A DNA stretch of 10,921 nucleotides from JAAYZB01 sp937958685 (lineage in GTDB: Bacteria; Bacillota_I; Bacilli_A; Izemoplasmatales; Hujiaoplasmataceae). This document shows, in pieces, positions 1 through 6,058 of the stretch; position 1 is the stretch's first letter, and each line of letters starts with the position of its first letter. The stretch is taken from positions 1 through 10,921 of the forward strand of contig DAITAL010000039.1 of assembly GCA_036824265.1 (NCBI GenBank), given 5' to 3'. Below the pieces are notes generated by a model. That model saw nothing but the letters and a program-made list of their open reading frames with translations, was not told the origin of the DNA and did not search any database. The translations under genes were made by a program, and so were the position numbers.

Positions 1-13
1 GAATGCGCTAAAA

Positions 14-121
14 TTAAGTATCATCAACGATCAAGCCATAAGCGCCGCTTTCTTCATTGCGGTTGGCATGGTCCCAAAAAAAGCGGCATGCCCTTTCCAA
101 CTCTTCCTTCCACAAATCCAT
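14..121 (-). CDS. Broken 5' end of an unidentified gene, 35 codons
   Basis: A leftward reading frame starts at ATG 121-119 and stops at TAA 16-14. The start is well supported: GGAGG lies at 132-128 with a 6-nt gap, behind a recognisable promoter. The peptide begins MDLWKEELERACRFFWDHAN and continues to a GAYGLIVDD segment. This looks like a genuine protein N-terminus and not a random frame. The stop codon lies inside the left arm of the inverted repeat, so the frame is natural only down to about base 23 and the rest of the gene is missing. The aromatic FFW...N pattern followed by YGLI.D is faintly reminiscent of glycoamylase-like carbohydrate-active proteins, which would fit the LacI-type operator upstream, but this is a weak impression and no product is assigned. 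Confidence 0.5.
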   Translation of the reverse strand: MDLWKEELERACRFFWDHANRNEESGAYGLIVDDT

Positions 122-131
122 CGTTGTCCTC

Positions 132-143
132 CGAAACGTTTCG
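132..143. promoter_or_regulatory. LacI-family-type operator palindrome
   Basis: CGAAACGTTTCG is a perfect 12-bp palindrome with a central CG, the usual form of LacI/GalR-family operators. It does not fit the CcpA cre consensus well, because the outer TG and CA are absent. It overlaps the expected transcription start of the leftward promoter and abuts the ribosome binding site, a position where a bound repressor would block initiation. The regulator gene is not in the window. Confidence 0.55.
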
Positions 144-150
144 ATACTTA

Positions 151-179
151 ATTTTAGCGCATTCCGATCGTTTCCGCAA
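151..179 (-). promoter_or_regulatory. Sigma-70/SigA promoter of the broken leftward gene
   Basis: On the minus strand TTGCGG (179-174) is followed after 17 bp by TAAAAT (156-151). Transcription would start around 144-142, directly ahead of the palindromic operator and the GGAGG ribosome binding site of the gene starting at 121. Confidence 0.6.
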
Positions 180-290
180 GCCACTGGCGAAAATCATCGG
201 GATTTCCGGTTTCCCGGCATGGAATCAAGCTTGAAGACGCTGACTTTCATGGGTGTTGGCTGCCGGTGCGAAAAATCGTGAAAATTACCC

Positions 291-319
291 TTGAGAAACA
301 AGCGCTTTCATTGTATAAT
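291..319 (+). promoter_or_regulatory. gdhA operon promoter
   Basis: TTGAGA (291-296) and a perfect TATAAT (314-319) are spaced by 17 bp, a near-consensus vegetative promoter. The expected start is near 326, giving a leader of about 155 nt before gdhA. It is the only strong promoter seen ahead of the gdhA-DUF1015-serC-serA genes. Confidence 0.8.
297..311 (-). promoter_or_regulatory. CcpA cre-like site in the gdhA promoter spacer
   Basis: The minus strand reads ATGAAAGCGCTTGTT. Against the consensus WTGNAANCGNWNNCW this has one mismatch, T in place of C at the penultimate position. The site fills the -35/-10 spacer, where binding of a LacI-family protein such as CcpA would repress transcription. 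The inference is catabolite or nutrient control of the glutamate/serine operon. No ccpA gene is visible here. Confidence 0.5.
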
Positions 320-383
320 GTAAATATGGAAACCAACTCAGGAGCAGTCAACCCACCGAGTTCACATCAGCAACCGCAGAATC

Positions 384-414
384 AGGCAAAATTCCCCAAA
401 TTATGCTTTTTTTT
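384..414 (+). terminator. Possible attenuator-like hairpin in the gdhA leader
   Basis: Bases 386-393 pair with 399-406 (GCA/TGC, one A-A mismatch, then AATT/AATT) around a CCCCA loop. A run of eight T follows immediately at 407-414. The stem is short and AT-rich, so it is weak. It lies downstream of the gdhA promoter and 67 nt before the start codon, so it could act only as leader attenuation. Confidence 0.3.
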
Positions 415-415
415 A

Positions 416-448
416 CGGTCTTTTGGGCTCTAAAACCCCTCAGGACCG
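416..448 (+). promoter_or_regulatory. Second leader hairpin upstream of gdhA
   Basis: CGGTCTT (416-422) pairs with AGGACCG (442-448), including one G-U pair, and GGG (425-427) can pair with CCC (437-439) inside it. The hairpin directly follows the T-run of the attenuator-like element and ends 33 nt before the gdhA start, leaving the ribosome binding site free. I recognise no known riboswitch class. Confidence 0.3.
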
Positions 449-481
449 CAATAATAACGACAATAAAGCGAGGGTAATCAG

Positions 482-1828
482 ATGTTTAAAAGCGAGTATT
501 TGGACGAGTTGTTCAAACAGGTGTCCATCCGCAACGATGGGCAGCCAGAGTACCTCCAGGCGGTCGAGGAGTTTTTCGAAGCGATGGACTTCATCGTCCT
601 CTCCGATCCCAAGATTCAGAAGTACGGCATCATGGAAAGGATCATCGAACCGGAACGTCTCATCAAATTCCGCGTGACCTGGGTCGACGATTTCGGCAAG
701 GTGAACGTCAACCGCGGCTATCGGGTCCAATTCAACTCGGCGATCGGACCGTACAAGGGCGGGATCCGCTTCCATCCTTCGGTCAACGAATCGATCCTCA
801 AGTTCCTGGCGTTTGAACAGACGTTCAAGAACTCCCTGACCGGCCTCCCGATGGGCGGCGGCAAAGGCGGCGCCGATTTCGATCCCAGGGGCCACTCCGA
901 CGGCGAGATCATGCGTTTCTGCCAAAACTACATGCTGGAACTCTTCCGCCATGTCGGACCGGACACGGACGTGCCCGCCGGCGATATCGGCGTCGGCTTC
1001 CGGGAAGTCGGCTTCATGTACGGCATGTACAAGAAAGTCCTGAACGAGTCGACCGGCGTCCTCACGGGCAAGGGTCTGACCTACGGCGGTTCGCTGGTCC
1101 GCAAGGAAGCGACCGGTTACGGCCTGCTCTATTTCGTCAGGGAAATGTTGAAAGTCTATCGCAACGACACCCTGACGGATAAACGCATCATCATCTCCGG
1201 CGCCGGCAAGGTCGGTTTCTACGCGGCGCTCAAGGCCAGGGAACTCGGCGCCAAGGTCGTCGCGCTCTCCGATGTCAACGGGTTCGTCCACGATCCCAAC
1301 GGCATCGATTTGGACATCGTCAAGATGCTCACCCAGGAACAGCCGGAATTCTCGACCAAATATCTCGAGTACCGCTCCAATGCCACCTACAACGCCAACC
1401 CGATGGAAATCTGGAAAGTCCCCTGCGACATCGCTCTGCCTTGTGCGACACAGAACGAACTGCCCCTGGAAGGCGCGGAAGCCCTCGTCAAGAACGGCTG
1501 CTTCCTCGTCGCCGAAGGCGCGAACATGCCCACCACGCTCGATGCGACGAAATGTCTCCAGCACGCGGACGTGCTCTTCGCTCCCGGCAAGGCGGCAAAC
1601 GCCGGCGGCGTGGCCGTCAGCGGTCTCGAAATGACGCAAAACGCGATGCATTATCCGTGGACCTACCAGGAAGTCGACGAGAAACTCCAGCACATCATGA
1701 CCTCGATCTTCCAGCAGGCTTACTCCGAAGCGAGAAAATACACCGACCATCGCAACCTCGTGATCGGCGCCAATATCGCCGGCTTCATGAAAGTCTATCA
1801 GGCGATGCTCGATCAGGGCGTGTACTAA
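482..1828 (+). CDS. gdhA: NADP-type glutamate dehydrogenase
   Basis: Cytosolic enzyme (EC 1.4.1.4 type) interconverting 2-oxoglutarate plus ammonia and L-glutamate, normally working in the ammonia-assimilating direction with NADPH. The 448 residues match the usual length of the hexameric GdhA family. The N-terminal substrate domain shows YKGGIRF (91-97, K92), the hallmark KNSLTGLPMGGGKGG (116-130) with catalytic Lys128, and DTDVPAGDIGVG (161-172) with catalytic Asp168. The C-terminal Rossmann domain has SGAGKVG (239-245), where many NADP enzymes have SGSGNVA. NADP specificity is inferred from overall type, not proven. ATG 482 is preceded by GAGGG at a normal distance. It is the first gene of a tight operon with DUF1015, serC and serA, where it can regenerate the glutamate that SerC consumes. 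A cre-like site and a structured leader suggest regulation by carbon or nitrogen state. Confidence 0.96.
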   Translation: MFKSEYLDELFKQVSIRNDGQPEYLQAVEEFFEAMDFIVLSDPKIQKYGIMERIIEPERLIKFRVTWVDDFGKVNVNRGYRVQFNSAIGPYKGGIRFHPSVNESILKFLAFEQTFKNSLTGLPMGGGKGGADFDPRGHSDGEIMRFCQNYMLELFRHVGPDTDVPAGDIGVGFREVGFMYGMYKKVLNESTGVLTGKGLTYGGSLVRKEATGYGLLYFVREMLKVYRNDTLTDKRIIISGAGKVGFYAALKARELGAKVVALSDVNGFVHDPNGIDLDIVKMLTQEQPEFSTKYLEYRSNATYNANPMEIWKVPCDIALPCATQNELPLEGAEALVKNGCFLVAEGANMPTTLDATKCLQHADVLFAPGKAANAGGVAVSGLEMTQNAMHYPWTYQEVDEKLQHIMTSIFQQAYSEARKYTDHRNLVIGANIAGFMKVYQAMLDQGVY

Positions 1829-1829
1829 G

Positions 1830-3029
1830 ATGGCGTTGATCGAAGCTCCTGAAATCCTCCTGCCCAAGCCTAGCATCGACCTTCACAAATGGGCTTGTAT
1901 CGCCTGTGACCAGTTCACCAGCGAGATCGAGTACTGGAACGCGGTCCACCAGCTGGTGGACAACGTTCCCTCGACCTACCATCTGATCCTCCCCGAGGCC
2001 TATCTCGACATGGGCTTCGAAACCCGGATCAAGACCGTCAACGAGAATATGGAGCTCTATCTTCGTTCCGGCCTCTTCCAAAAACGGAAGGGGCTCATCC
2101 TCGTCGACCGGAAAACGCCGCTCAATCCCCAACGGACCGGGCTGATGGTATTGATCGACCTCGATAGTTACGAGTATGCTGAAGGTCGCGAGGGCCGGAT
2201 CGTCGCCAGCGAGAAAACCGTTGTCGAACGCATACCCCCCCGCGTCAAGATCCGCGAGAATGCGGCGCTCGAGGTGCCGCATGTCCTCGTGTTGATCGAC
2301 GATGAGGAAGGGATTCTCAAAAGCCTCTACAAAGAACGATTGAGCTATCCGATCGCCTACGATTTCGAACTGAACATGGGCGGCGGCCATGTCACCGGCT
2401 ATTGGATCGAACAAACCGAGGCAGTCACAGCGAAACTGTGTGCCTCGGTGGCCAAAACCCCCCTCGTCGTCGGCGACGGCAACCATTCGCTGGCCGCCGC
2501 GAAAGTCTGCTGGGAAACCATCAAGAAAACCAGCACTGCCGAACAGCTCCATGACCATCCGGCGCGCTATGCGATGGTGGAACTCATCTCCATCTATGAC
2601 CCCGGTTTGGCTTTCGAGCCGATCCACCGCGTCCTTTTCGATGCCGAGGCGGATTTTCTCGACGAACTGAACCGCGCCAGCTACGGCAGCGAAGCCCTGA
2701 AGCTCATGACAGCCGCAAGCGAGAACTTCGTTCTCACCCCCGAATGCCCGTTCGAAACGATCAAATGGGTCCAGCAGTTCCTTGACGAGTATCTCGAGGG
2801 CCATCCCCAGACGACAATCGACTATGTTCACGGCCTCGCCAGCCTGAAAAGCATCCTTAAACACAACAAGAAAGCGATCGGTATATTGATGCCGCCGCTT
2901 CAGCGCGACCAGCTGTTCGCCTACATCAAGGATCACGGGGTTCTGCCGCGAAAATCGTTCTCCCTTGGTGAAGCCGTCGAAAAACGCTACTATCTCGAAG
3001 CCAGAGTCATCAAAAAAGAGAGGAGATAA
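1830..3029 (+). CDS. DUF1015 family protein in the serine operon
   Basis: Soluble protein of 399 residues, the usual size of DUF1015 (COG4198). Visible hallmarks are an N-terminal LPKPSIDLHKWACIACDQF-like segment (11-29), GGGHVTGYWIE (184-194), the core VGDGNHSLAAAK (214-225) and the C-terminal LPRKSFSLGEAVEKRYYLEA stretch (372-391). The core replaces the DGHHRYETA motif I associate with many DUF1015 members, so this is a variant subfamily. DGxH(R/S) cores recall the ParB/sulfiredoxin-like fold that includes the archaeal free serine kinase SerK; that link is inference. There are no membrane segments. The ATG lies one base after the gdhA stop and the ribosome binding site is weak (AGGG, 12 nt away), so translational coupling is likely. 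Its place between gdhA and serC suggests a role in serine or phosphoserine metabolism. Biochemical function is unknown. Confidence 0.88.
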   Translation: MALIEAPEILLPKPSIDLHKWACIACDQFTSEIEYWNAVHQLVDNVPSTYHLILPEAYLDMGFETRIKTVNENMELYLRSGLFQKRKGLILVDRKTPLNPQRTGLMVLIDLDSYEYAEGREGRIVASEKTVVERIPPRVKIRENAALEVPHVLVLIDDEEGILKSLYKERLSYPIAYDFELNMGGGHVTGYWIEQTEAVTAKLCASVAKTPLVVGDGNHSLAAAKVCWETIKKTSTAEQLHDHPARYAMVELISIYDPGLAFEPIHRVLFDAEADFLDELNRASYGSEALKLMTAASENFVLTPECPFETIKWVQQFLDEYLEGHPQTTIDYVHGLASLKSILKHNKKAIGILMPPLQRDQLFAYIKDHGVLPRKSFSLGEAVEKRYYLEARVIKKERR

Positions 3030-3032
3030 TCT

Positions 3033-4115
3033 ATGAAACGCGTATTCAACTTTTCCGCCGGACCGGCGGTGCTGCCGGAGGCCGTCCTCAAACAGGCGGC
3101 AGCCGAGATGCTCGACTACAACAACACCGGGATGTCGGTGATGGAGATGAGCCATCGCTCGAAAGCCTTCGAAGCCATCATTCTCCAGGCCGAAACGGAT
3201 CTTCGGAAACTGATGCAGATTCCCGACAATTACAAAGTCCTCTTCCTGCAGGGAGGCGGCCACCTCCAATTTGCGATGGTGCCCCTCAACCTGATGAAGA
3301 ACGGCGTCGCCGACTACATCATCACCGGCGAATGGGCCAAGAAAGCCTATGCCGAAGCCAAGCGCTACGGTGACGCCCGCAAGATCGCCTCGAGCGAGGA
3401 CAAGTTGTTTTCCTATATCCCCGACTGCTCCGACCTGCCGATCTCGCCCGCTGCCGACTATGTCTATATCTGTGAAAACAACACCATTTATGGGACCAAA
3501 TACCATCAACTGCCGAACACGAAGGGCAAGATCCTCGTTTCCGACATGTCTTCGAGCATTCTTTCCGAGCCTGTCGATGTGACCAAATACGGTCTGATTT
3601 TCGCCGGCGCCCAGAAAAACATCGGTCCCGCTGGCACGACGATCGTGATCATCCGCGAGGACCTGATCACCGGTGATTTCCTGCCCTTGACCCCGACGAT
3701 GCTCCAATACAAGATCCATGCGGACGGCGGTTCGATGTACAACACCCCGCCCACCTACGGCATCTACATCTGCGGCCTGGTTTTCAAGTGGCTGCTCGAT
3801 CTTGGCGGTCTCGAGAAGATGAAAGAGCTCAATGTCGCCAAGGCCAAGATCCTTTATGACTATCTCGACAATTCGAATCTGTTCAAAGGCACGGTCGCCA
3901 AGAAGGACCGCTCGCTGATGAATGTCACTTTCGGAACCGGCAATCCGGAACTTGACGAGCTGTTCGTCAAGGAAGCCAAAGCCAAAGGCTTTGACAACCT
4001 CAAGGGTCACCGCAGCGTCGGCGCGATGCGCGCCTCGATCTACAACGCGATGCCCAAGGAAGGCGTCATCGCCCTCGTCGATTTCATGAAGGCGTTCGCC
4101 GAGGTGCACGGATGA
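3033..4115 (+). CDS. serC: Phosphoserine aminotransferase
   Basis: PLP-dependent class V (alpha family) aminotransferase, EC 2.6.1.52. It converts 3-phosphohydroxypyruvate plus glutamate to O-phosphoserine plus 2-oxoglutarate in the cytosol. The 360 residues are the standard length. Seen in order are FNFSAGPAVLP (6-16), MSHRSKAF (39-46), the phosphate-binding LQGGGHLQF (72-80), the PLP-lysine segment FAGAQKNIGPAG (190-201) with Lys195 as Schiff-base residue, SMYNTPPTYGIY (234-245), and GHRSVGAMRASIYNAMP (325-341). AGGAG at 3021-3025 precedes ATG 3033 by 7 nt and overlaps the end of the DUF1015 gene. The stop overlaps the serA start as ATGA. It shares the pathway with SerA and draws on glutamate from GdhA. 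Confidence 0.97.
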   Translation: MKRVFNFSAGPAVLPEAVLKQAAAEMLDYNNTGMSVMEMSHRSKAFEAIILQAETDLRKLMQIPDNYKVLFLQGGGHLQFAMVPLNLMKNGVADYIITGEWAKKAYAEAKRYGDARKIASSEDKLFSYIPDCSDLPISPAADYVYICENNTIYGTKYHQLPNTKGKILVSDMSSSILSEPVDVTKYGLIFAGAQKNIGPAGTTIVIIREDLITGDFLPLTPTMLQYKIHADGGSMYNTPPTYGIYICGLVFKWLLDLGGLEKMKELNVAKAKILYDYLDNSNLFKGTVAKKDRSLMNVTFGTGNPELDELFVKEAKAKGFDNLKGHRSVGAMRASIYNAMPKEGVIALVDFMKAFAEVHG

Positions 4116-5263
4116 TGAAAGTCGCATGCCTGAACAAGATCTCGCCCCTCGGAACCAAAAAGCTCCCGAAAAACTACACACTGACCGACGATCCCGAAAG
4201 CGCCGAACTCGTCTTGGTCCGCAGCGCCAGCATGCATGAACTGCCGATCCCCCCGACATTGCTTGCCGTCGCCCGCGCCGGTGCCGGCGTGAACAACATC
4301 CCCTTGGATAAACTGGCGGCTGCCGGCGTCGTCGTCTTCAACACGCCCGGAGCCAACGCCAACGGCGTCAAGGAACTTGTGCTCGCGGGCATGCTCCTTG
4401 CCTCGCGCGATGTGATCGGAGGCCTCAACTGGGTCAAGGAAAACAAGCATGATCCGGAAATCGCGAAAACCGTCGAGAAGGCCAAAGCCGCCTTTGGCGG
4501 CACCGAGATCACCGGCAAGACGATCGGCGTGATCGGTCTCGGCGCCGTCGGCGCCAAAGTCGCCAAAGCCTGCGTCGATCTCGGGTTGAAAGTGCTGGGG
4601 TACGATCCCTACCTGACGCCCGAAGCCAAAGCCCAATTGCCAGAAGAGGTCAAGATCGAGACCTTGCTCGATGCCATCTACGGCGAAGCCGACTTTTTAA
4701 GTCTCCATCTGCCCCTGCTCGATTCCACCAAACACATGGTCAACGCCGCCGTCTTCCAAAAATGCAAACCCGGGGTGATCCTGCTCAATTTCAGCCGCGA
4801 CCAGCTCGTCGACGACGACGCCCTGGCGGAGGCGATCGCCGCCGGCATCGTCCGCAAATATGTCACCGATTTCCCCAATCACAAGACAGCGAACATGGAT
4901 GGTGTCATCCCGATTCCCCATCTCGGAGCCTCGACCGAGGAATCCGAGGACAACTGCGCGATCATGGCCGTCGACCAACTGGTGAAGTTCGTCGAGGAAG
5001 GCTCGATCAAGAATTCCGTCAATTACCCCAAACTGTGTGCCGGTAAAAAGAACGGCGCCTTCCGCATCCAGATCCTCCGCAAGGCGGACAACACCTTTCT
5101 TGCCCATCTCACCAAAGCCCTCGCCGGCAAGGCCAACATCAAGAACATCGTTGACAAGGCTAACGCCGACTACGCCGCCACCGTCGTCGACCTCGACGGA
5201 GAGCTCGCCGACTTGTCATTGGTAAGCGGCCTCGCTGGCGTAATCCGGTGCAGGATCGTCTAA
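4112..5263 (+). CDS. serA: D-3-phosphoglycerate dehydrogenase
   Basis: NAD-dependent enzyme, EC 1.1.1.95, catalysing the first step of serine synthesis, 3-phosphoglycerate to 3-phosphohydroxypyruvate. The 383 residues comprise an N-terminal part of the substrate domain (1-100), a Rossmann domain with IGLGAVGAKV (141-150) and GYDPYL (163-168), the return of the catalytic domain with Arg229 in NFSRDQLVDDDAL and His270 in IPHLGASTEESEDN, and a C-terminal ACT-like domain (about 315-383) that may bind serine. The glutamate of the usual Arg-Glu-His triad (in DVFxxEP) is not apparent: the equivalent stretch is YVTDFPNHK (250-258). This form seems typical of a Bacillota subgroup but should be noted. 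The start overlaps serC by 4 bp (ATGA); an alternative ATG lies one codon later at 4115. It is the last gene before a strong terminator. Confidence 0.95.
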   Translation: MMKVACLNKISPLGTKKLPKNYTLTDDPESAELVLVRSASMHELPIPPTLLAVARAGAGVNNIPLDKLAAAGVVVFNTPGANANGVKELVLAGMLLASRDVIGGLNWVKENKHDPEIAKTVEKAKAAFGGTEITGKTIGVIGLGAVGAKVAKACVDLGLKVLGYDPYLTPEAKAQLPEEVKIETLLDAIYGEADFLSLHLPLLDSTKHMVNAAVFQKCKPGVILLNFSRDQLVDDDALAEAIAAGIVRKYVTDFPNHKTANMDGVIPIPHLGASTEESEDNCAIMAVDQLVKFVEEGSIKNSVNYPKLCAGKKNGAFRIQILRKADNTFLAHLTKALAGKANIKNIVDKANADYAATVVDLDGELADLSLVSGLAGVIRCRIV

Positions 5264-5273
5264 GACATACCGT

Positions 5274-5309
5274 GGACCGGCTTTCCCTTGGGAAAGAACC
5301 GGTCCTTTT
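5274..5309 (+). terminator. Terminator of the gdhA-DUF1015-serC-serA operon
   Basis: GGACCGG (5274-5280) pairs with CCGGTCC (5299-5305), and CTTTCCC (5281-5287) with GGGAAAG (5290-5296). An AA bulge sits on the 3' side and the loop is minimal. TTTT follows. The stem is long and GC-rich, 10 bp after the serA stop, making an intrinsic terminator. Confidence 0.88.
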
Positions 5310-5357
5310 CATCTTTGCTGTTTTTTGAGCATTTATCTACCCAGCGGCCGCGAAACA

Positions 5358-5366
5358 TGATATTAT
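5358..5366 (+). promoter_or_regulatory. Extended -10 promoter for the DUF2177-DegV-DUF1295 operon
   Basis: TGATATTAT gives an extended -10 (TG, one base, TATTAT) just upstream of the GAGGTGAT ribosome binding site at 5374-5381. No convincing -35 box lies at 16-18 bp, as expected for an extended -10 promoter. It sits between the serA terminator and the next start codon. Confidence 0.55.
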
Positions 5367-5384
5367 TCTCCTTGAGGTGATACC

Positions 5385-5771
5385 ATGCCATTCATCAAAT
5401 ATTATTTGATTGCATTAGCCGTTTTTCTCGTCATCGATATGATCTGGCTGACCCTGATCGCCAAAAACCTGTACGCCAAATACCTGGGCGAGCTCATGGG
5501 ACCGGTCAAATGGATCCCGGCGATCGCCTTCTACCTATTGTTCATCGTCGGTCTGGTCTTCTTCGTCATCCATCCGGCAGTGGACAAGGCCTCCCTCGTC
5601 TACGCCCTCGGTGCCGGCGCCCTGTTCGGATTCATCGCCTACGCCACCTATGATCTCACCAATCTCGCCACCCTCAAAGGCTGGCCTTGGCAGATAACCC
5701 TGATCGACCTCGCCTGGGGGTCGTTCCTCGGCGCGGCCGTCTCGACGATCACCTATCTGATCGTGAGGTGA
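5385..5771 (+). CDS. DUF2177 family integral membrane protein
   Basis: Small membrane protein of 128 residues with four predicted hydrophobic segments, at about 4-24, 44-63, 70-90 and 103-126. The family signature YDLTNLATLKGWPW (89-102) lies between the last two, and the IDMIWLTLIAKNLY segment (17-30) is also typical of DUF2177. The length matches the family. Function is unknown. ATG 5385 is preceded by a very good ribosome binding site (GAGGTGA, 5374-5380, 7-nt gap after GAGG). It is the first gene of an operon; the next gene starts 5 bp after its TGA. Its neighbours suggest a membrane or lipid context, which is inference only. Confidence 0.9.
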   Translation: MPFIKYYLIALAVFLVIDMIWLTLIAKNLYAKYLGELMGPVKWIPAIAFYLLFIVGLVFFVIHPAVDKASLVYALGAGALFGFIAYATYDLTNLATLKGWPWQITLIDLAWGSFLGAAVSTITYLIVR

Positions 5772-5776
5772 CGCAG

Positions 5777-6058
5777 ATGGAAATGATGACCATCAAAGGC
5801 AACGAGCTGTACAACGCCTTCATCGCCGGCGCGAGAAAACTCATCGGGAAGAAGGACCACCTGAACAAGATCAACGTCTTTCCCGTCCCCGACGGCGACA
5901 CCGGCACGAACATGTCGTATTTGATGCAGACGATCATCAACGAGGCGAAACCCTCGGAAGACCTCTCGGAAACGATGGAATCGATCGCCAATGCCGCGAT
6001 CACCGGCTCCAGGGGTAATTCCGGCATCATCTTCGCCGAGTATTTCAACGGCCTCTAA
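5777..6058 (+). CDS. N-terminal fragment of a DhaL(DAK2)-DegV fusion protein
   Basis: This 93-codon piece is the start of a FakA-like DhaL/DAK2 domain. It carries NVFPVPDGDTGTNM (33-46), where the aspartates (D39, D41) bind Mg-ATP in DhaL and FakA kinases, and GSRGNSGIIFAEYF (77-90). It has a proper ATG with AGGTGA 5 nt upstream and lies 5 bp after the DUF2177 gene. It ends at TAA 6056-6058 in the middle of the domain, although the same frame continues with clear family sequence to 7522. Alone it would be about half a DhaL domain and almost certainly inactive. See the entries for the stop codon and the downstream part. Confidence 0.85.
   Translation: MEMMTIKGNELYNAFIAGARKLIGKKDHLNKINVFPVPDGDTGTNMSYLMQTIINEAKPSEDLSETMESIANAAITGSRGNSGIIFAEYFNGL
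6056..6058 (+). other. In-frame TAA interrupting the DhaL-DegV fusion gene
   Basis: Codon 94 of the gene starting at 5777 is TAA. The next in-frame residues, EKLKGKASAGLSDFKEAVAH, and then AYQALVNPVEGTIL, continue the DhaL domain without any shift. A single base difference would restore an open frame of 581 codons. TAA is the normal stop of gdhA, serA and rpmG here, so genome-wide reassignment is excluded. Nonsense mutation, base-call error or programmed read-through remain. Confidence 0.9.

Larger units (their letters stand above)
1..164. repeat. 22-bp perfect inverted repeat (arms 1-22 and 143-164)
   Basis: Bases 1-22 are the exact reverse complement of bases 143-164, separated by a 120-bp spacer. 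On the spacer side the match stops abruptly at 22/143. On the outer side it runs off the window, so the true arm may be longer. The right arm carries the -10 box of a leftward promoter, and the left arm cuts the gene which that promoter drives. This could be a fold-back assembly or amplification chimera at a contig end, a real inverted duplication, or less likely an invertible segment. Confidence 0.85.
122..481. other. Divergent intergenic region between the broken gene and gdhA
   Basis: These 360 bases hold the leftward promoter and operator (132-179), the rightward gdhA promoter (291-319) with a cre-like site, and the gdhA leader (about 326-481). Between about 180 and 290 I see no convincing gene, repeat or hairpin. 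The short frames there lack ribosome binding sites and overlap the promoters. Confidence 0.7.

Noticed and set aside
194..250. 18-codon minus-strand frame starting MKVSVFKLDS
   Set aside because: The start looks protein-like, but it ends after 18 codons inside the leftward promoter region and no ribosome binding site or promoter is evident.
57..281. 74-codon plus-strand frame at the left edge
   Set aside because: It crosses the opposite promoter, operator and start codon, lacks a ribosome binding site, and its peptide has no protein-like pattern.
326..433. 35-codon frame from ATG 326 in the gdhA leader
   Set aside because: The ATG coincides with the expected transcription start, so there is no ribosome binding site, and the peptide shows no regulatory run of Glu, Ser or other codons typical of leader peptides.
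1785..4259. Very long minus-strand frame (824 codons) opposite the DUF1015 and serC genes
   Set aside because: It is a mirror of GC-rich codon use on the plus strand, has no recognisable domains and crosses three well-identified genes. The 478-codon antisense frame over gdhA is of the same kind.
6056..6058. Reassigned TAA as a sense codon in this organism
   Set aside because: gdhA, DUF1015, serA and rpmG all end naturally at TAA at the expected family length.
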